The notes under the pieces: generated by a model | Database searches by the model: none | Seen by the model: only the letters and a program-made list of their open reading frames with translations | Told to the model about the DNA's origin: nothing | Made by a program: the position numbers and the translations under genes | Source of the DNA: Paenibacillus sp. | GTDB taxonomy: Bacteria > Bacillota > Bacilli > Paenibacillales > NBRC-103111 | Direction: 5' to 3' | DNA length: 8,170 nt | NCBI GenBank assembly: GCA_029239545.1 | Contig: JARBUQ010000184.1 | Location: 1-8,170, forward strand | Shown: one piece after another, positions 1 through 6,993 of the stretch | How positions within the stretch are numbered: the stretch's first letter is position 1 | How the letters are laid out: each line of letters opens with the position of its first letter

Positions 1-2050
1 TGCCATACCAGGATGCCGAAGTTTTCGCGACATTCCCTTCTAATGAGGAGAGATTAGGTTGAGCCAATACGCTAATTGCTTCCTTGTCAATGGGATTAGC
101 AACCGAGTCCTGGCCAAGCCCGGATGAATCTGTGAAGCCAGGTGTTGGCTCGAATGAAACCCACCCCAAATCAGGAAAGTAAGCCTCTACCCAAGAGTGT
201 GCATCCCGATTAAGGATCGTGTACGCGATCAGGGTATCCGTTGGTGAGGGGTCATCCGTACTCAGATGTCCAGGCGCGAATCCCTTGACCCAACGAGCAG
301 GTATACCTAACGTTCGGAGCATCACAACCATCGATGTGGAGAAATGATCGCAATAGCCGACTTGTTGGTCAAACAGAAAATGATCCACGAAATCTTGATT
401 TTCGCTTGGAAAAGCAGGCTTTTCCATACTATAAGTATACTGGCTGCGCAAAAAAGCCTGAATCGCCAGAGCCCGACTATAGTCGTTATCAGCCCTTGCG
501 GCAACTGACTTCGTCAGCTCACGTACCCGTTCCGGCAGAGAGGCCGGAAGCTGCAAGTCCGCTGCCAAATTCGCCCGCTCCGCCTCCGACAACGGCTGGC
601 TGATTGCAGCTTGAGCCAGTCTCAGCTGTCCATCCGCCGGGATCTGCACCTGCAGCCGATAATATCCGATCGGATCGGATGTGCTGACTCCGGTCCTGCC
701 AGTTGCTGGGTCAATGGCAATCAATCCGGTGTCAAGCTGCTTGCCTTTGCGTGTCACCAGAGCGTCTACACTGGCGATACGACCTCCGGCGAATATATAG
801 GAGCTGAGGCTCTCATTCTCCAGCAATACTTCCTGCTGGATCGTAATGTGTCGCGGGCCCTCGCCCTCGGTACGGGTCAAGGAAGGCTCACCCGGCAAGC
901 CGGCAACAGCGGCAGAAGGAGCAGCAAAAGGAGAAATTGTCGCAGTCGCTTCTGCGGCTGGTTCTGCGGCTTGCGCTTCTACTGCTGTGACTGCCATCCA
1001 CTCCGTGACCCGGCTCACGGCCGCATGGTCTGCAGCCCCTGCTGCGAAGGCATCCGCCTCGAGACCGCTGATCCAACCGCGGCCTGTGTAAGTGCTGCGC
1101 GACTCACCTCGCCAATAGGTCGCCTGCTCCGTGCGAGCCGTGAAGGCGATGCCGTCGTCCGGCTTGATCGGCCCGCCAAGACGAGAATCGTTGCTGCTGT
1201 AGCCGGTCCAGGCAGCAAGCCCTGCCGACGGCAGGAGCTCCGCCGCCGTGTCTGAGCTGTGAGCCTCAGAGAACAGCTTAGTCCAAGCCGTGGACATCGG
1301 ATTCCAAGCCAACGGCTTAACCAGCCGAGCCTCATCTCGCGACAGCCATAGACCCGCTCCTATCGCAACGGCCATAATTGCTGCAGCAGCCATAGACCAA
1401 CGGCCTGTCGACCAAGCCCCGAACCGCTGCTGCGGCCTGAACTGGCCTTCCACCCAGGACAGCTGATTAATGGCCATCAGCAGCATTCCGGCAGCAGAAG
1501 TACGCAGAATGCCCCATGATGTATCGACATCAGCCCACAGCTGCAAGCCGATCAAATACACGATTGTAATGGCAATCAGCCACATCGCCTGCTGTCTTTC
1601 CACAACGGTCGCGTACATGACGGTAATCAATAAAGCCCAGCCCAGCAAAAACATCAGAGTACGATTATGCGGGCTAATCTCGTCCAGGCTGAATGACAGC
1701 AATGCCCCTATATCCTGTAAGCTTTCCATGAAATAAGCTTCCAGCCACGAGAAGCCCATCCATTCATTCCGATAAAATAACAGCCCGATCAAACATAAAC
1801 AAGCTGCAAGCTTCAGAAGCCACCCTGGCAGGAGCGGAATTCGAGAATAATCGATCAGCATGAAAAAGCCAAAAGCGATGACGAACGGTCTTAGCATATG
1901 AAGATCGGTGTACTCGGACATGGCTGCCAGCGGCAGCAGCCATTCCATTAATAACACGAATAACATGACTGTCGCGAATGCTTCCCGAACGAACGGCCTG
2001 GAAGCAGGACGAGCCTCTTCCCTTCGATCCCGATTATTAAGCGATGCCAT
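1..2050 (-). CDS. TgpA-like membrane transglutaminase (partial, C-terminus off window)
   Basis: Multi-pass membrane protein with an extracytoplasmic transglutaminase-like thiol-enzyme domain; 683 codons are visible and the frame is still open at base 1. The start is the ATG at 2048-2050, with AAGGGGG (2059-2065) 8 nt upstream, overlapping the DUF58 stop by 14 nt. Hydrophobic segments lie near residues 24-44, 53-67, 74-92, 131-150, 154-172 and 217-236, followed by a long extracytoplasmic region with the family motif YWRGES (312-317). The transglutaminase core contains Cys567 in GYCDHFS and His618 in DAHSWVEAYFP. The third catalytic position falls on Glu634 in FEPTPGF, where TgpA-type enzymes often have Asp. 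Residues about 353-384 form an Ala-rich, low-complexity insert. Relatives usually end with another membrane helix and a DUF4129 domain, which would lie beyond the left edge. It is the last visible gene of the MoxR-DUF58-transglutaminase operon, equivalent in order to B. subtilis YebA. The natural substrate of this family in Firmicutes is not established; proteolytic or cross-linking activity on envelope proteins is inference. Confidence 0.92.
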   Translation of the reverse strand, partial: MASLNNRDRREEARPASRPFVREAFATVMLFVLLMEWLLPLAAMSEYTDLHMLRPFVIAFGFFMLIDYSRIPLLPGWLLKLAACLCLIGLLFYRNEWMGFSWLEAYFMESLQDIGALLSFSLDEISPHNRTLMFLLGWALLITVMYATVVERQQAMWLIAITIVYLIGLQLWADVDTSWGILRTSAAGMLLMAINQLSWVEGQFRPQQRFGAWSTGRWSMAAAAIMAVAIGAGLWLSRDEARLVKPLAWNPMSTAWTKLFSEAHSSDTAAELLPSAGLAAWTGYSSNDSRLGGPIKPDDGIAFTARTEQATYWRGESRSTYTGRGWISGLEADAFAAGAADHAAVSRVTEWMAVTAVEAQAAEPAAEATATISPFAAPSAAVAGLPGEPSLTRTEGEGPRHITIQQEVLLENESLSSYIFAGGRIASVDALVTRKGKQLDTGLIAIDPATGRTGVSTSDPIGYYRLQVQIPADGQLRLAQAAISQPLSEAERANLAADLQLPASLPERVRELTKSVAARADNDYSRALAIQAFLRSQYTYSMEKPAFPSENQDFVDHFLFDQQVGYCDHFSTSMVVMLRTLGIPARWVKGFAPGHLSTDDPSPTDTLIAYTILNRDAHSWVEAYFPDLGWVSFEPTPGFTDSSGLGQDSVANPIDKEAISVLAQPNLSSLEGNVAKTSASWYG

Positions 2051-3263
2051 CAACAGCACCCCCTTCTGCACAGATGCTGGGGGCAGGAGCAGCCCCCGCC
2101 TGCACCTCGGCGAAGCCGCAGCCAATGTGCTGCAGCTCGCGCGCCCATTGCCGGTGCGGCATGGACAGCGCCGCACCCGAGTGCACGAGTATAACCGTGC
2201 ACCCATGGCCTCCGCTGCGCAATCGATGCAGCACCGGAAGCAGCGACACGCCCGATACCGGCGTGATGCAGATTAGCGTCTGCCTTGCAGGCAGACGCAG
2301 CGCTTCGCGGAGCAAATAGTCGGCGAAGCGTTCATTCCCGTTCGGCCGCAGGCGAGCCAGCCACTCGTAGGCAGAACGGATCTCGTCAGCTGAAGCGACT
2401 ACGATGCCAGCATCTGCATTCGAGCTGGACATCAAGTGTGCCCAGCCTCCGCCAGCCTGCTGCGACTCGCGCGCGATACCGGCTGCAGCCCTTGCCGCCG
2501 TCTCGAATAACCGCAGCCCGTCCCTCCCCTTGTACGAATCCGAAGAGACATCCAGACATACACGGACTCGATTAGAGCTCGCAGGCTCGAAGGTTTTGGT
2601 CTTCAGCGCACCGGTGCGGGCTGTGAGCTTCCAATGAATTCTGTGCATAGGATCTCCCGACTCATAAGGTCTGACACTGCGAAGAATCGCACTTTCACGC
2701 CAATATTCCTTATGCCGGCCAACTCGATTGTCGTCATCGGTTCCACCGTGTAAAGACTCATTTACCTCCAGCGGCTTCGGATACACAACAAAAGAAGCTT
2801 GTCCCTTCCGACTGCGTCGAACTTGAACAAGCCCGAATAGGTCGCCGCTGAATAGCTCCACGCCGCCGGAACGATATTCTCCTCGTTGTAAATCACGCAA
2901 AGTGTAAGTCACCTTCACAACCGTCCGAAACCACGGAACAATCAGCTGCCGCAGTTCCATACTCGTGCCCGAGCTATGCAGCCACGTCTCCTTCACAACT
3001 AACCATATAACCGGCCAATAGGAGCGATGCCGAATTCTCAAGGTCACTTGTGCCCGGTCCCCCGCATACAATCGTGAAACCTCTAGCCGGCTTTCAGCCT
3101 CGACCTCTCTCAGAAGGAGCATCCGCGTACCTAGAGCAGAAGCCAGCCAAACAGCCGATACGATGAGCAAAAAAGCAGCAGATTGCCCTCCCTGCCAAAT
3201 CCATAATGCTAACATTGCCAGACCAAAACCAACAAGCGCCGTCATATTTCCCCACTGTCTCAT
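2037..3263 (-). CDS. DUF58 domain membrane protein (YeaD-like)
   Basis: This 408-residue protein has two hydrophobic helices at the N-terminus (about 8-23 and 28-45). A beta-rich stretch follows, then the diagnostic DUF58 core RPYESGDPMHRIHWKLTAR at residues 198-216. The segment from about residue 231 looks like a von Willebrand A-type fold: VCLDVSSDS (235-243) sits where a metal-binding DxSxS would be, but the last Ser is replaced by Asp242. DUF58 proteins are almost always encoded next to MoxR ATPases and are thought to be their membrane partners; the molecular role is not settled. The start codon overlaps the MoxR stop as ATGA (3260-3263), and GGAGG at 3270-3274 lies 6 nt upstream, so translation is probably coupled. 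The 3' end carries the ribosome binding site of the transglutaminase gene. The C-terminal 20 residues are Ala/Gly/Pro-rich and probably flexible. It corresponds in position to B. subtilis YeaD. Confidence 0.93.
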   Translation of the reverse strand: MRQWGNMTALVGFGLAMLALWIWQGGQSAAFLLIVSAVWLASALGTRMLLLREVEAESRLEVSRLYAGDRAQVTLRIRHRSYWPVIWLVVKETWLHSSGTSMELRQLIVPWFRTVVKVTYTLRDLQRGEYRSGGVELFSGDLFGLVQVRRSRKGQASFVVYPKPLEVNESLHGGTDDDNRVGRHKEYWRESAILRSVRPYESGDPMHRIHWKLTARTGALKTKTFEPASSNRVRVCLDVSSDSYKGRDGLRLFETAARAAAGIARESQQAGGGWAHLMSSSNADAGIVVASADEIRSAYEWLARLRPNGNERFADYLLREALRLPARQTLICITPVSGVSLLPVLHRLRSGGHGCTVILVHSGAALSMPHRQWARELQHIGCGFAEVQAGAAPAPSICAEGGAVDGIA

Positions 3264-4252
3264 ATCGATCCTCCGGCTGCGAAACGGGTTGCCGGAACCG
3301 AACAGGCAGCGGCAATAGCGTTTAACACGGCTTCTGCCGTTTTGCCCGCAATTCGCGCATCCAGCTTAACCACCAGACGGTGAGCCCATACGGAATTCAT
3401 TAACGCTTTGATATCATCCGGTATTACATAGCTGCGGCCGGTCATATACGCTTTGGCCTGGGAAGCCCTCATCAGAGCCACGACAGCACGAGGACTGACT
3501 CCCCATTGCAAATCCGGATGTCTGCGTGTCGCGGCTGCAAGCTTAACCATATAAACCTTTAACGTTTCATCGACATAGATTGACCGAACCGCCTGCTGCA
3601 TGCGCATCAGCTCCTCCGGCAGCAATACAGGCATAGCCAGCTCAAGCGGATGCCGCAGCTGCAGGCGGCCTAACAGCTCAACCTCCTGCTGTTCATTCGG
3701 ATACCCAACCCCTATTTTCAGCAGGAATCGATCCAATTGCGCTTCCGGCAGCACGAAGGTCCCCTCCTGCTCGATCGGATTCTGCGTCGCCAGAAGCAGG
3801 AACGGCTCTGGCAGCTTGCACTCTACGCCGTCAACGGTTACACTGCGCTCCTCCATAGCTTCGAGCAATGCCGATTGAGTTCGCGGCGATGCCCGGTTAA
3901 TTTCATCAACAAGTACTATATTAGCCAGCAGCGGCCCTGGTCTGTATTCAAAGTCACCGGTCTTCGGATTAAATACCGAAACTCCGGTTACATCTGACGG
4001 CAGCAGGTCTGGTGTACATTGAATGCGTTTGAAATCTGCCCCTACAATACGAGCCAATGTCCGTACCAGCATCGTCTTGCCCACTCCAGGAACATCCTCC
4101 AGCAGCACGTGACCTCCGCACAGAAAAGCCAGTATAGCCAGCTCAATGCAATCTCTTTTGCCCAATATTACTTTTTCCGCCTGATAGATGATGCGTTCTA
4201 TGAATTCATTAGGCCGGTCAAAGGGAAAACGCTCTTCTCTAGCTTGTACCAT
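3260..4252 (-). CDS. MoxR-family AAA+ ATPase (YeaC-like)
   Basis: Cytoplasmic AAA+ ATPase of 330 residues, the usual length for a MoxR protein. Walker A is PGVGKT (55-60), Walker B is VLVDE (113-117) followed by the family signature INRASPRTQSALLEAMEE. Sensor 1 is LLATQNP (153-159), the likely arginine finger is Arg175 in AQLDRF, and sensor 2 is GVSPRA with Arg255. All catalytic positions are intact. MoxR ATPases are believed to act as chaperones that assemble or activate von Willebrand A or DUF58-type partners, and the partner here is encoded immediately downstream with a 4-nt overlap. The ATG is preceded by TAAGGAGG (4263-4270) at 10 nt. This is the first gene of a three-gene operon. I could not find a convincing sigma-A promoter in the 216-bp upstream spacer, which instead carries several short inverted repeats. 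Confidence 0.95.
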   Translation of the reverse strand: MVQAREERFPFDRPNEFIERIIYQAEKVILGKRDCIELAILAFLCGGHVLLEDVPGVGKTMLVRTLARIVGADFKRIQCTPDLLPSDVTGVSVFNPKTGDFEYRPGPLLANIVLVDEINRASPRTQSALLEAMEERSVTVDGVECKLPEPFLLLATQNPIEQEGTFVLPEAQLDRFLLKIGVGYPNEQQEVELLGRLQLRHPLELAMPVLLPEELMRMQQAVRSIYVDETLKVYMVKLAAATRRHPDLQWGVSPRAVVALMRASQAKAYMTGRSYVIPDDIKALMNSVWAHRLVVKLDARIAGKTAEAVLNAIAAACSVPATRFAAGGSI

Positions 4253-4292
4253 GGTCAGGATGCCTCCTTAAGGATTTGCGGACGCGGAGCAC

Positions 4293-4311
4293 CTATGCAG
4301 AGTATGCATAG
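4293..4311. repeat. Perfect 7-bp inverted repeat upstream of MoxR
   Basis: CTATGCA (4293-4299) and TGCATAG (4305-4311) are perfect reverse complements around the spacer GAGTA. The element sits about 40-60 nt upstream of the MoxR start codon. It could be a dimeric repressor site or a short leader hairpin. The left arm also overlaps the ATG of the possible small ORF on the plus strand. The structure is seen directly; its role is inferred. Confidence 0.4.
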
Positions 4312-4423
4312 AAACTTGGAATCTATGTATCTAGTTTCTCCACGTGGCTATTCTTTTAGACCTGGTCCAATCTATGAATGGAAAAATTTTTTTAATAGTG
4401 ATAGACAACCTCTTCATTTTTGA
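4295..4423 (+). CDS. Possible 42-residue small protein, unrecognised
   Basis: A short plus-strand ORF starts at ATG 4295, with GGAG at 4286-4289 only 5 nt upstream, and ends at TGA 4421-4423. It lies wholly in the spacer between the MoxR operon and the deacetylase gene and runs opposite to both. The predicted peptide is polar and aromatic: its middle reads SPRGYSFRPGPIYEWKNFF, and it has no membrane helix or signal peptide. I do not recognise it. In its favour are a plausible ribosome binding site and a non-repetitive composition. Against it are its length, the lack of a clear promoter and the inverted repeats that run through it. It could also be a degraded gene fragment or chance. The base composition is more AT-rich than the flanking genes. 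Confidence 0.2.
   Translation: MQSMHRNLESMYLVSPRGYSFRPGPIYEWKNFFNSDRQPLHF
4310..4339. repeat. Second inverted repeat in the MoxR upstream spacer
   Basis: AGAAACT (4310-4316) and AGTTTCT (4333-4339) are perfect reverse complements separated by 16 nt. The repeat is directly followed by the 8-bp palindrome CCACGTGG (4340-4347), and GACC-T-GGTC lies at 4359-4367. Three or more symmetric elements within 75 bp suggest a regulatory region for the minus-strand operon, but no protein can be assigned to them. Confidence 0.35.
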
Positions 4424-4468
4424 ACGGTTCTGAGGCAAACCTCGTACAGGCTGGCAAAGTTTGAATGC

Positions 4469-5905
4469 TCATACCTTGAACATTAGCTTAGGAGCAAGCA
4501 GCAGTCCGTAACCCCCTGAGCTCGTATCCACCTTTACTTCCCTTAGCGAATCGCCAATTGAATAACTCATCACATGATTCCCAAGCCGTTCAACCGTGCT
4601 TCTCAGCGGAACCATAATAGAGCCGTCGTTCAGACTCACATCAGCCAAATAATACACTTGTTTACTTCGTCCTGGTGCTTGAATGCTAAGCGACTTATGC
4701 TTCATATCAATCTGCAGCTGATGTAATCCATATTGGATGGTTGCTGTCCGCTCCTCTTCATCCCATGAGATGAGGGCTCCCATCTTTTCTGCAAGTGAGC
4801 GCAGCGGGACGTAGAACTTGTCATTGTTGAATTCGTACTTTGGCACTGCCAGTTCTAACGTGCTGGGTTCCAGCTCACAACATGCGCTTGTTGTGAACAG
4901 ATGAACAAGAAGAGGCGGAGTTTGCAGTTTGTTGTGCGCAGCCGTCGATTCTTCCATCTCCAGCTCGCTAGGGCGTACTGACTGGGCATCAGCTTTCTCG
5001 TCTTCGGGCTTTTGGGAATCAGCGACTATTGAGATTGCCGCATTACGCGATGCTCTGTCTCGAGCGTTCGCTACCCAGTACTCGTGCTCTTCCCGCGACA
5101 GTGGTGCTCTCTTCACACGTTTGTCCACCGCTGATTGGACGGGTTTCACCTTCGTGCTTAACGCCGCGAATTGATACCCGTTGTCTTTGTAAAATCGAAT
5201 AATATCCGGCAATGCCCGAACGGTTTCCTCATGCCCCGAGCTATCATGCATCAGCACAATCATTTCATGCTTTAGCGGAGTTGAGGTGACATTGTTCTTA
5301 ATCTCGGTGTACGGCACATTCGCACGAAGTGCATCCCCGCTGTCCACATTCCAATCGAACACACTATAACCTGCCTGATCCAAATAATAGAAGTAGAAGG
5401 CATCAAAATGCGAGAAGGTCCCTCCAGGCGCACGAATCAGGCTCGTACTGACCCCAGCCTTGTCCTGCAAAATTTGTTCAGTCTGCTCAATCTGGGCCTT
5501 GAATAACGCATAGGATGGATAGAGGCTTGGATATTGGTGGTTATATGTGTGATTCCCTATCGCATGCCCTTCCTCCACCATTCGTTTAATAGTATCCGGA
5601 TACCGATTCACGTTCTCTCCGAGCACAAAGAAGGTCGCTGTCACCTTTTCTTCCTTCAGAATATCCAGCACTTGGGAGGACAGCTTGCCAGGTCCATCAT
5701 CAAAGGTCAAATAAACCGTCGGCTGTTCAGGCTGCTCGTACATGCGATCCTGCGTGATTTTTACTCCTGCACTCAGACGTTCATAATCATCCTCATCTAT
5801 TGAATTCAAGCTGTACGAAAGGCTGCCTGCAGCAGCCCATACTCCGGATACCGGCATGAAGGTCATTATCAAATATAGGGCAATCAGAATTCGTATAATT
5901 CGCAT
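4469..5905 (-). CDS. Exported polysaccharide deacetylase with C-terminal stalk-like repeats
   Basis: Predicted secreted NodB-family (carbohydrate esterase 4) deacetylase of 478 residues, removing N-acetyl groups from a cell-wall or extracellular polysaccharide; the substrate is not determined. I start it at ATG 5903-5905 because GGAGG (5914-5918) lies 8 nt upstream and a signal peptide follows at once (MRIIRILIALYLIMTFMPVSG, cleavage near WAAA, residues 23-26). An in-frame ATG 20 codons upstream lacks both. Catalytic motifs are complete: TFDDGP (67-72, metal-binding Asp70), H119xxxH123, RAPGG (158-162), DWNVDSGD (184-191) and His220 in LMHDSSG. A charged linker (about 255-330) leads to two copper-amine-oxidase-N-like repeats marked by YVPLRSLAEKMGA (365-377) and MVPLRSTVERLGN (431-443). 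In Paenibacillus such repeats usually act as wall-associated or binding modules, not as oxidases. A vicinal Cys pair (342-343) is odd for an exported Firmicute protein. Transcription is probably independent of both neighbours; no intrinsic terminator was seen after the stop. Confidence 0.93.
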   Translation of the reverse strand: MRIIRILIALYLIMTFMPVSGVWAAAGSLSYSLNSIDEDDYERLSAGVKITQDRMYEQPEQPTVYLTFDDGPGKLSSQVLDILKEEKVTATFFVLGENVNRYPDTIKRMVEEGHAIGNHTYNHQYPSLYPSYALFKAQIEQTEQILQDKAGVSTSLIRAPGGTFSHFDAFYFYYLDQAGYSVFDWNVDSGDALRANVPYTEIKNNVTSTPLKHEMIVLMHDSSGHEETVRALPDIIRFYKDNGYQFAALSTKVKPVQSAVDKRVKRAPLSREEHEYWVANARDRASRNAAISIVADSQKPEDEKADAQSVRPSELEMEESTAAHNKLQTPPLLVHLFTTSACCELEPSTLELAVPKYEFNNDKFYVPLRSLAEKMGALISWDEEERTATIQYGLHQLQIDMKHKSLSIQAPGRSKQVYYLADVSLNDGSIMVPLRSTVERLGNHVMSYSIGDSLREVKVDTSSGGYGLLLAPKLMFKV

Positions 5906-5947
5906 GAAGGATTCCTCCATAAGTCTATCGATTTGGACTGGTGATAG

Positions 5948-5966
5948 AGTATATGAAGGTTTCATA
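5948..5966 (-). promoter_or_regulatory. Candidate promoter -10 with adjoining palindrome upstream of the deacetylase
   Basis: On the minus strand a TATACT box (5948-5953) lies about 40 nt upstream of the deacetylase start codon. It overlaps the end of a perfect palindrome, TATGAA-GGT-TTCATA (5952-5966), which would occupy the -10/-35 spacer. No good -35 hexamer is seen at 16-18 nt, so an activator, an alternative sigma factor or no promoter at all are each possible. Confidence 0.3.
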
Positions 5967-5993
5967 GAAATATGCCGGATTGGTTATCGGGAG

Positions 5994-6920
5994 TTATGAA
6001 CGGGGGATTAGATCAAGGTCTTGTCCGTGTACTTGGGCCTGGGCTTCCTTGCGATATGCACTTGGACTCATGCCGTACGCAGCCGTGAATTGTTTGGTGA
6101 AATAGAACGGACTCTGGAAGCCTACATCCTCGGCTACTTCGGATATGGGACGCGAGGTGTATTGCAGCTGACGGGCTCCGTGACGCAAGCGAATTCTAAG
6201 CAGCATCTCCATGATGGAATATCCGGTCTGCTCCTTAAAAAGATGAGCAAGCCGCGAGGGAGACAACCTGACTCGCTCAGCAAGCAATGGAATGGTGTGC
6301 TGATCCTGCATATTCAATAGAAGCAGCCGGCGCACTTCCTCTACCCGCGGGTCCACCGCTGTGCTGCCTTGTTGTTCCTTGCCCGATTGATGAGCCAGCA
6401 GCAGGACAATCTCCTCCAGAGCCAAGTAAGCGAGCCTCTCATGCAGCAAATCTCCATGGAGCTGATCTTGAATAATTCGATGAAAGGCATGGAGCAGTCG
6501 CGCAAAATAAACCTCATTCACGATAGGGACATGGATCAGGCCTGGCAGCGTCTCAGGCAAGGCCAGGAAAGGCTGCCAGTCTGTTGGGGGGAGAAAATGG
6601 CACCAAACAAAATCCCAAAGCCCGTCGGACTGTTCACTGGTAGCATAATGATGCGGGGTTCCAGGCGTCAGCAGCATTACATCTCCGCGCTTGCATAAGC
6701 GCGACTGATTATCAATTCGGTAGCAGCCGCAGCCGCCCAGCGTGAAGGTTATCAGGTAATCGCGCGTTCCAGCAGGGCGATTCGCCTTGTATTCGTAGGA
6801 TTCTTTGAAATGATCCGCAATGAGAACGCCTGGTGTCGGAGTAACCGTGATCTGATTATCATCACTCGATGACATAGCAGAATCGTTAAGGAAATCAGTC
6901 ATTTTATTCATTCCCCCCAT
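5994..6920 (-). CDS. AraC-family transcriptional regulator with N-terminal cupin
   Basis: A cytoplasmic DNA-binding regulator of up to 308 residues. Residues about 30-115 form an AraC-type cupin ligand-binding domain, with the typical GDVMLLTPGTPHHY (79-92). Residues about 205-292 form the tandem helix-turn-helix domain. Helix pair 1 is around IPLLAERVRLSPSRLAHLFKE, helix pair 2 around ISEVAEDVGFQSPFYFTKQF, and the family tail is GMSPSAYRKE (283-292). The first ATG (6918-6920) has a weak ribosome binding site. ATG 6900-6902, seven codons in, lies 10 nt after a run of six G and is an equally good start. The gene is divergent from the oxygenase gene 73 bp away, the usual layout for a regulator and its target, so it probably controls that oxygenase and perhaps itself. 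The cupin ligand cannot be predicted; many such regulators in Paenibacillus sense sugars. Confidence 0.93.
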   Translation of the reverse strand: MGGMNKMTDFLNDSAMSSSDDNQITVTPTPGVLIADHFKESYEYKANRPAGTRDYLITFTLGGCGCYRIDNQSRLCKRGDVMLLTPGTPHHYATSEQSDGLWDFVWCHFLPPTDWQPFLALPETLPGLIHVPIVNEVYFARLLHAFHRIIQDQLHGDLLHERLAYLALEEIVLLLAHQSGKEQQGSTAVDPRVEEVRRLLLLNMQDQHTIPLLAERVRLSPSRLAHLFKEQTGYSIMEMLLRIRLRHGARQLQYTSRPISEVAEDVGFQSPFYFTKQFTAAYGMSPSAYRKEAQAQVHGQDLDLIPRS

Positions 6921-6932
6921 TCACCGCTCATT

Positions 6933-6947
6933 CTATACTAACTATAG
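6933..6947. promoter_or_regulatory. Shared intergenic palindrome between divergent regulator and oxygenase genes
   Basis: CTATA-CTAAC-TATAG forms a symmetric element midway in the 73-bp divergent spacer. It contains TATACT (6934-6939), a possible -10 for the plus-strand oxygenase, and on the minus strand TATAGT and TATAGA, possible -10 boxes for the regulator. The matching -35 region for the oxygenase (TTCCCC at 6911-6916, 17-nt spacing) is poor, which would fit an activator-dependent promoter. The assignment is inference. Confidence 0.35.
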
Positions 6948-6993
6948 GAAAGAAACAATCCCAACATGATTTCACGAGAGGAATGATTGAACG

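Noticed and set aside
611..1255. A 214-codon plus-strand ORF opposite the transglutaminase gene
   Set aside because: It is antisense to a well-supported gene; the peptide is rich in Arg, Cys and Ser with no domain, as expected from an antisense frame of GC-rich codons.
4381..4395. A-tract/T-tract as an UP element for a MoxR promoter
   Set aside because: The nearby TTGGAC (4365-4370) has no acceptable -10 at 16-18 nt, so a promoter cannot be supported there.
4432..4443. Short hairpin GAGG-CAAA-CCTC after the deacetylase stop as a terminator
   Set aside because: The stem is only 4 bp and no T-run follows on the minus strand.
5906..5965. In-frame upstream ATG extending the deacetylase by 20 residues
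   Set aside because: No ribosome binding site precedes it, and the extension would bury the signal peptide; the ATG at 5903-5905 has GGAGG 8 nt upstream.
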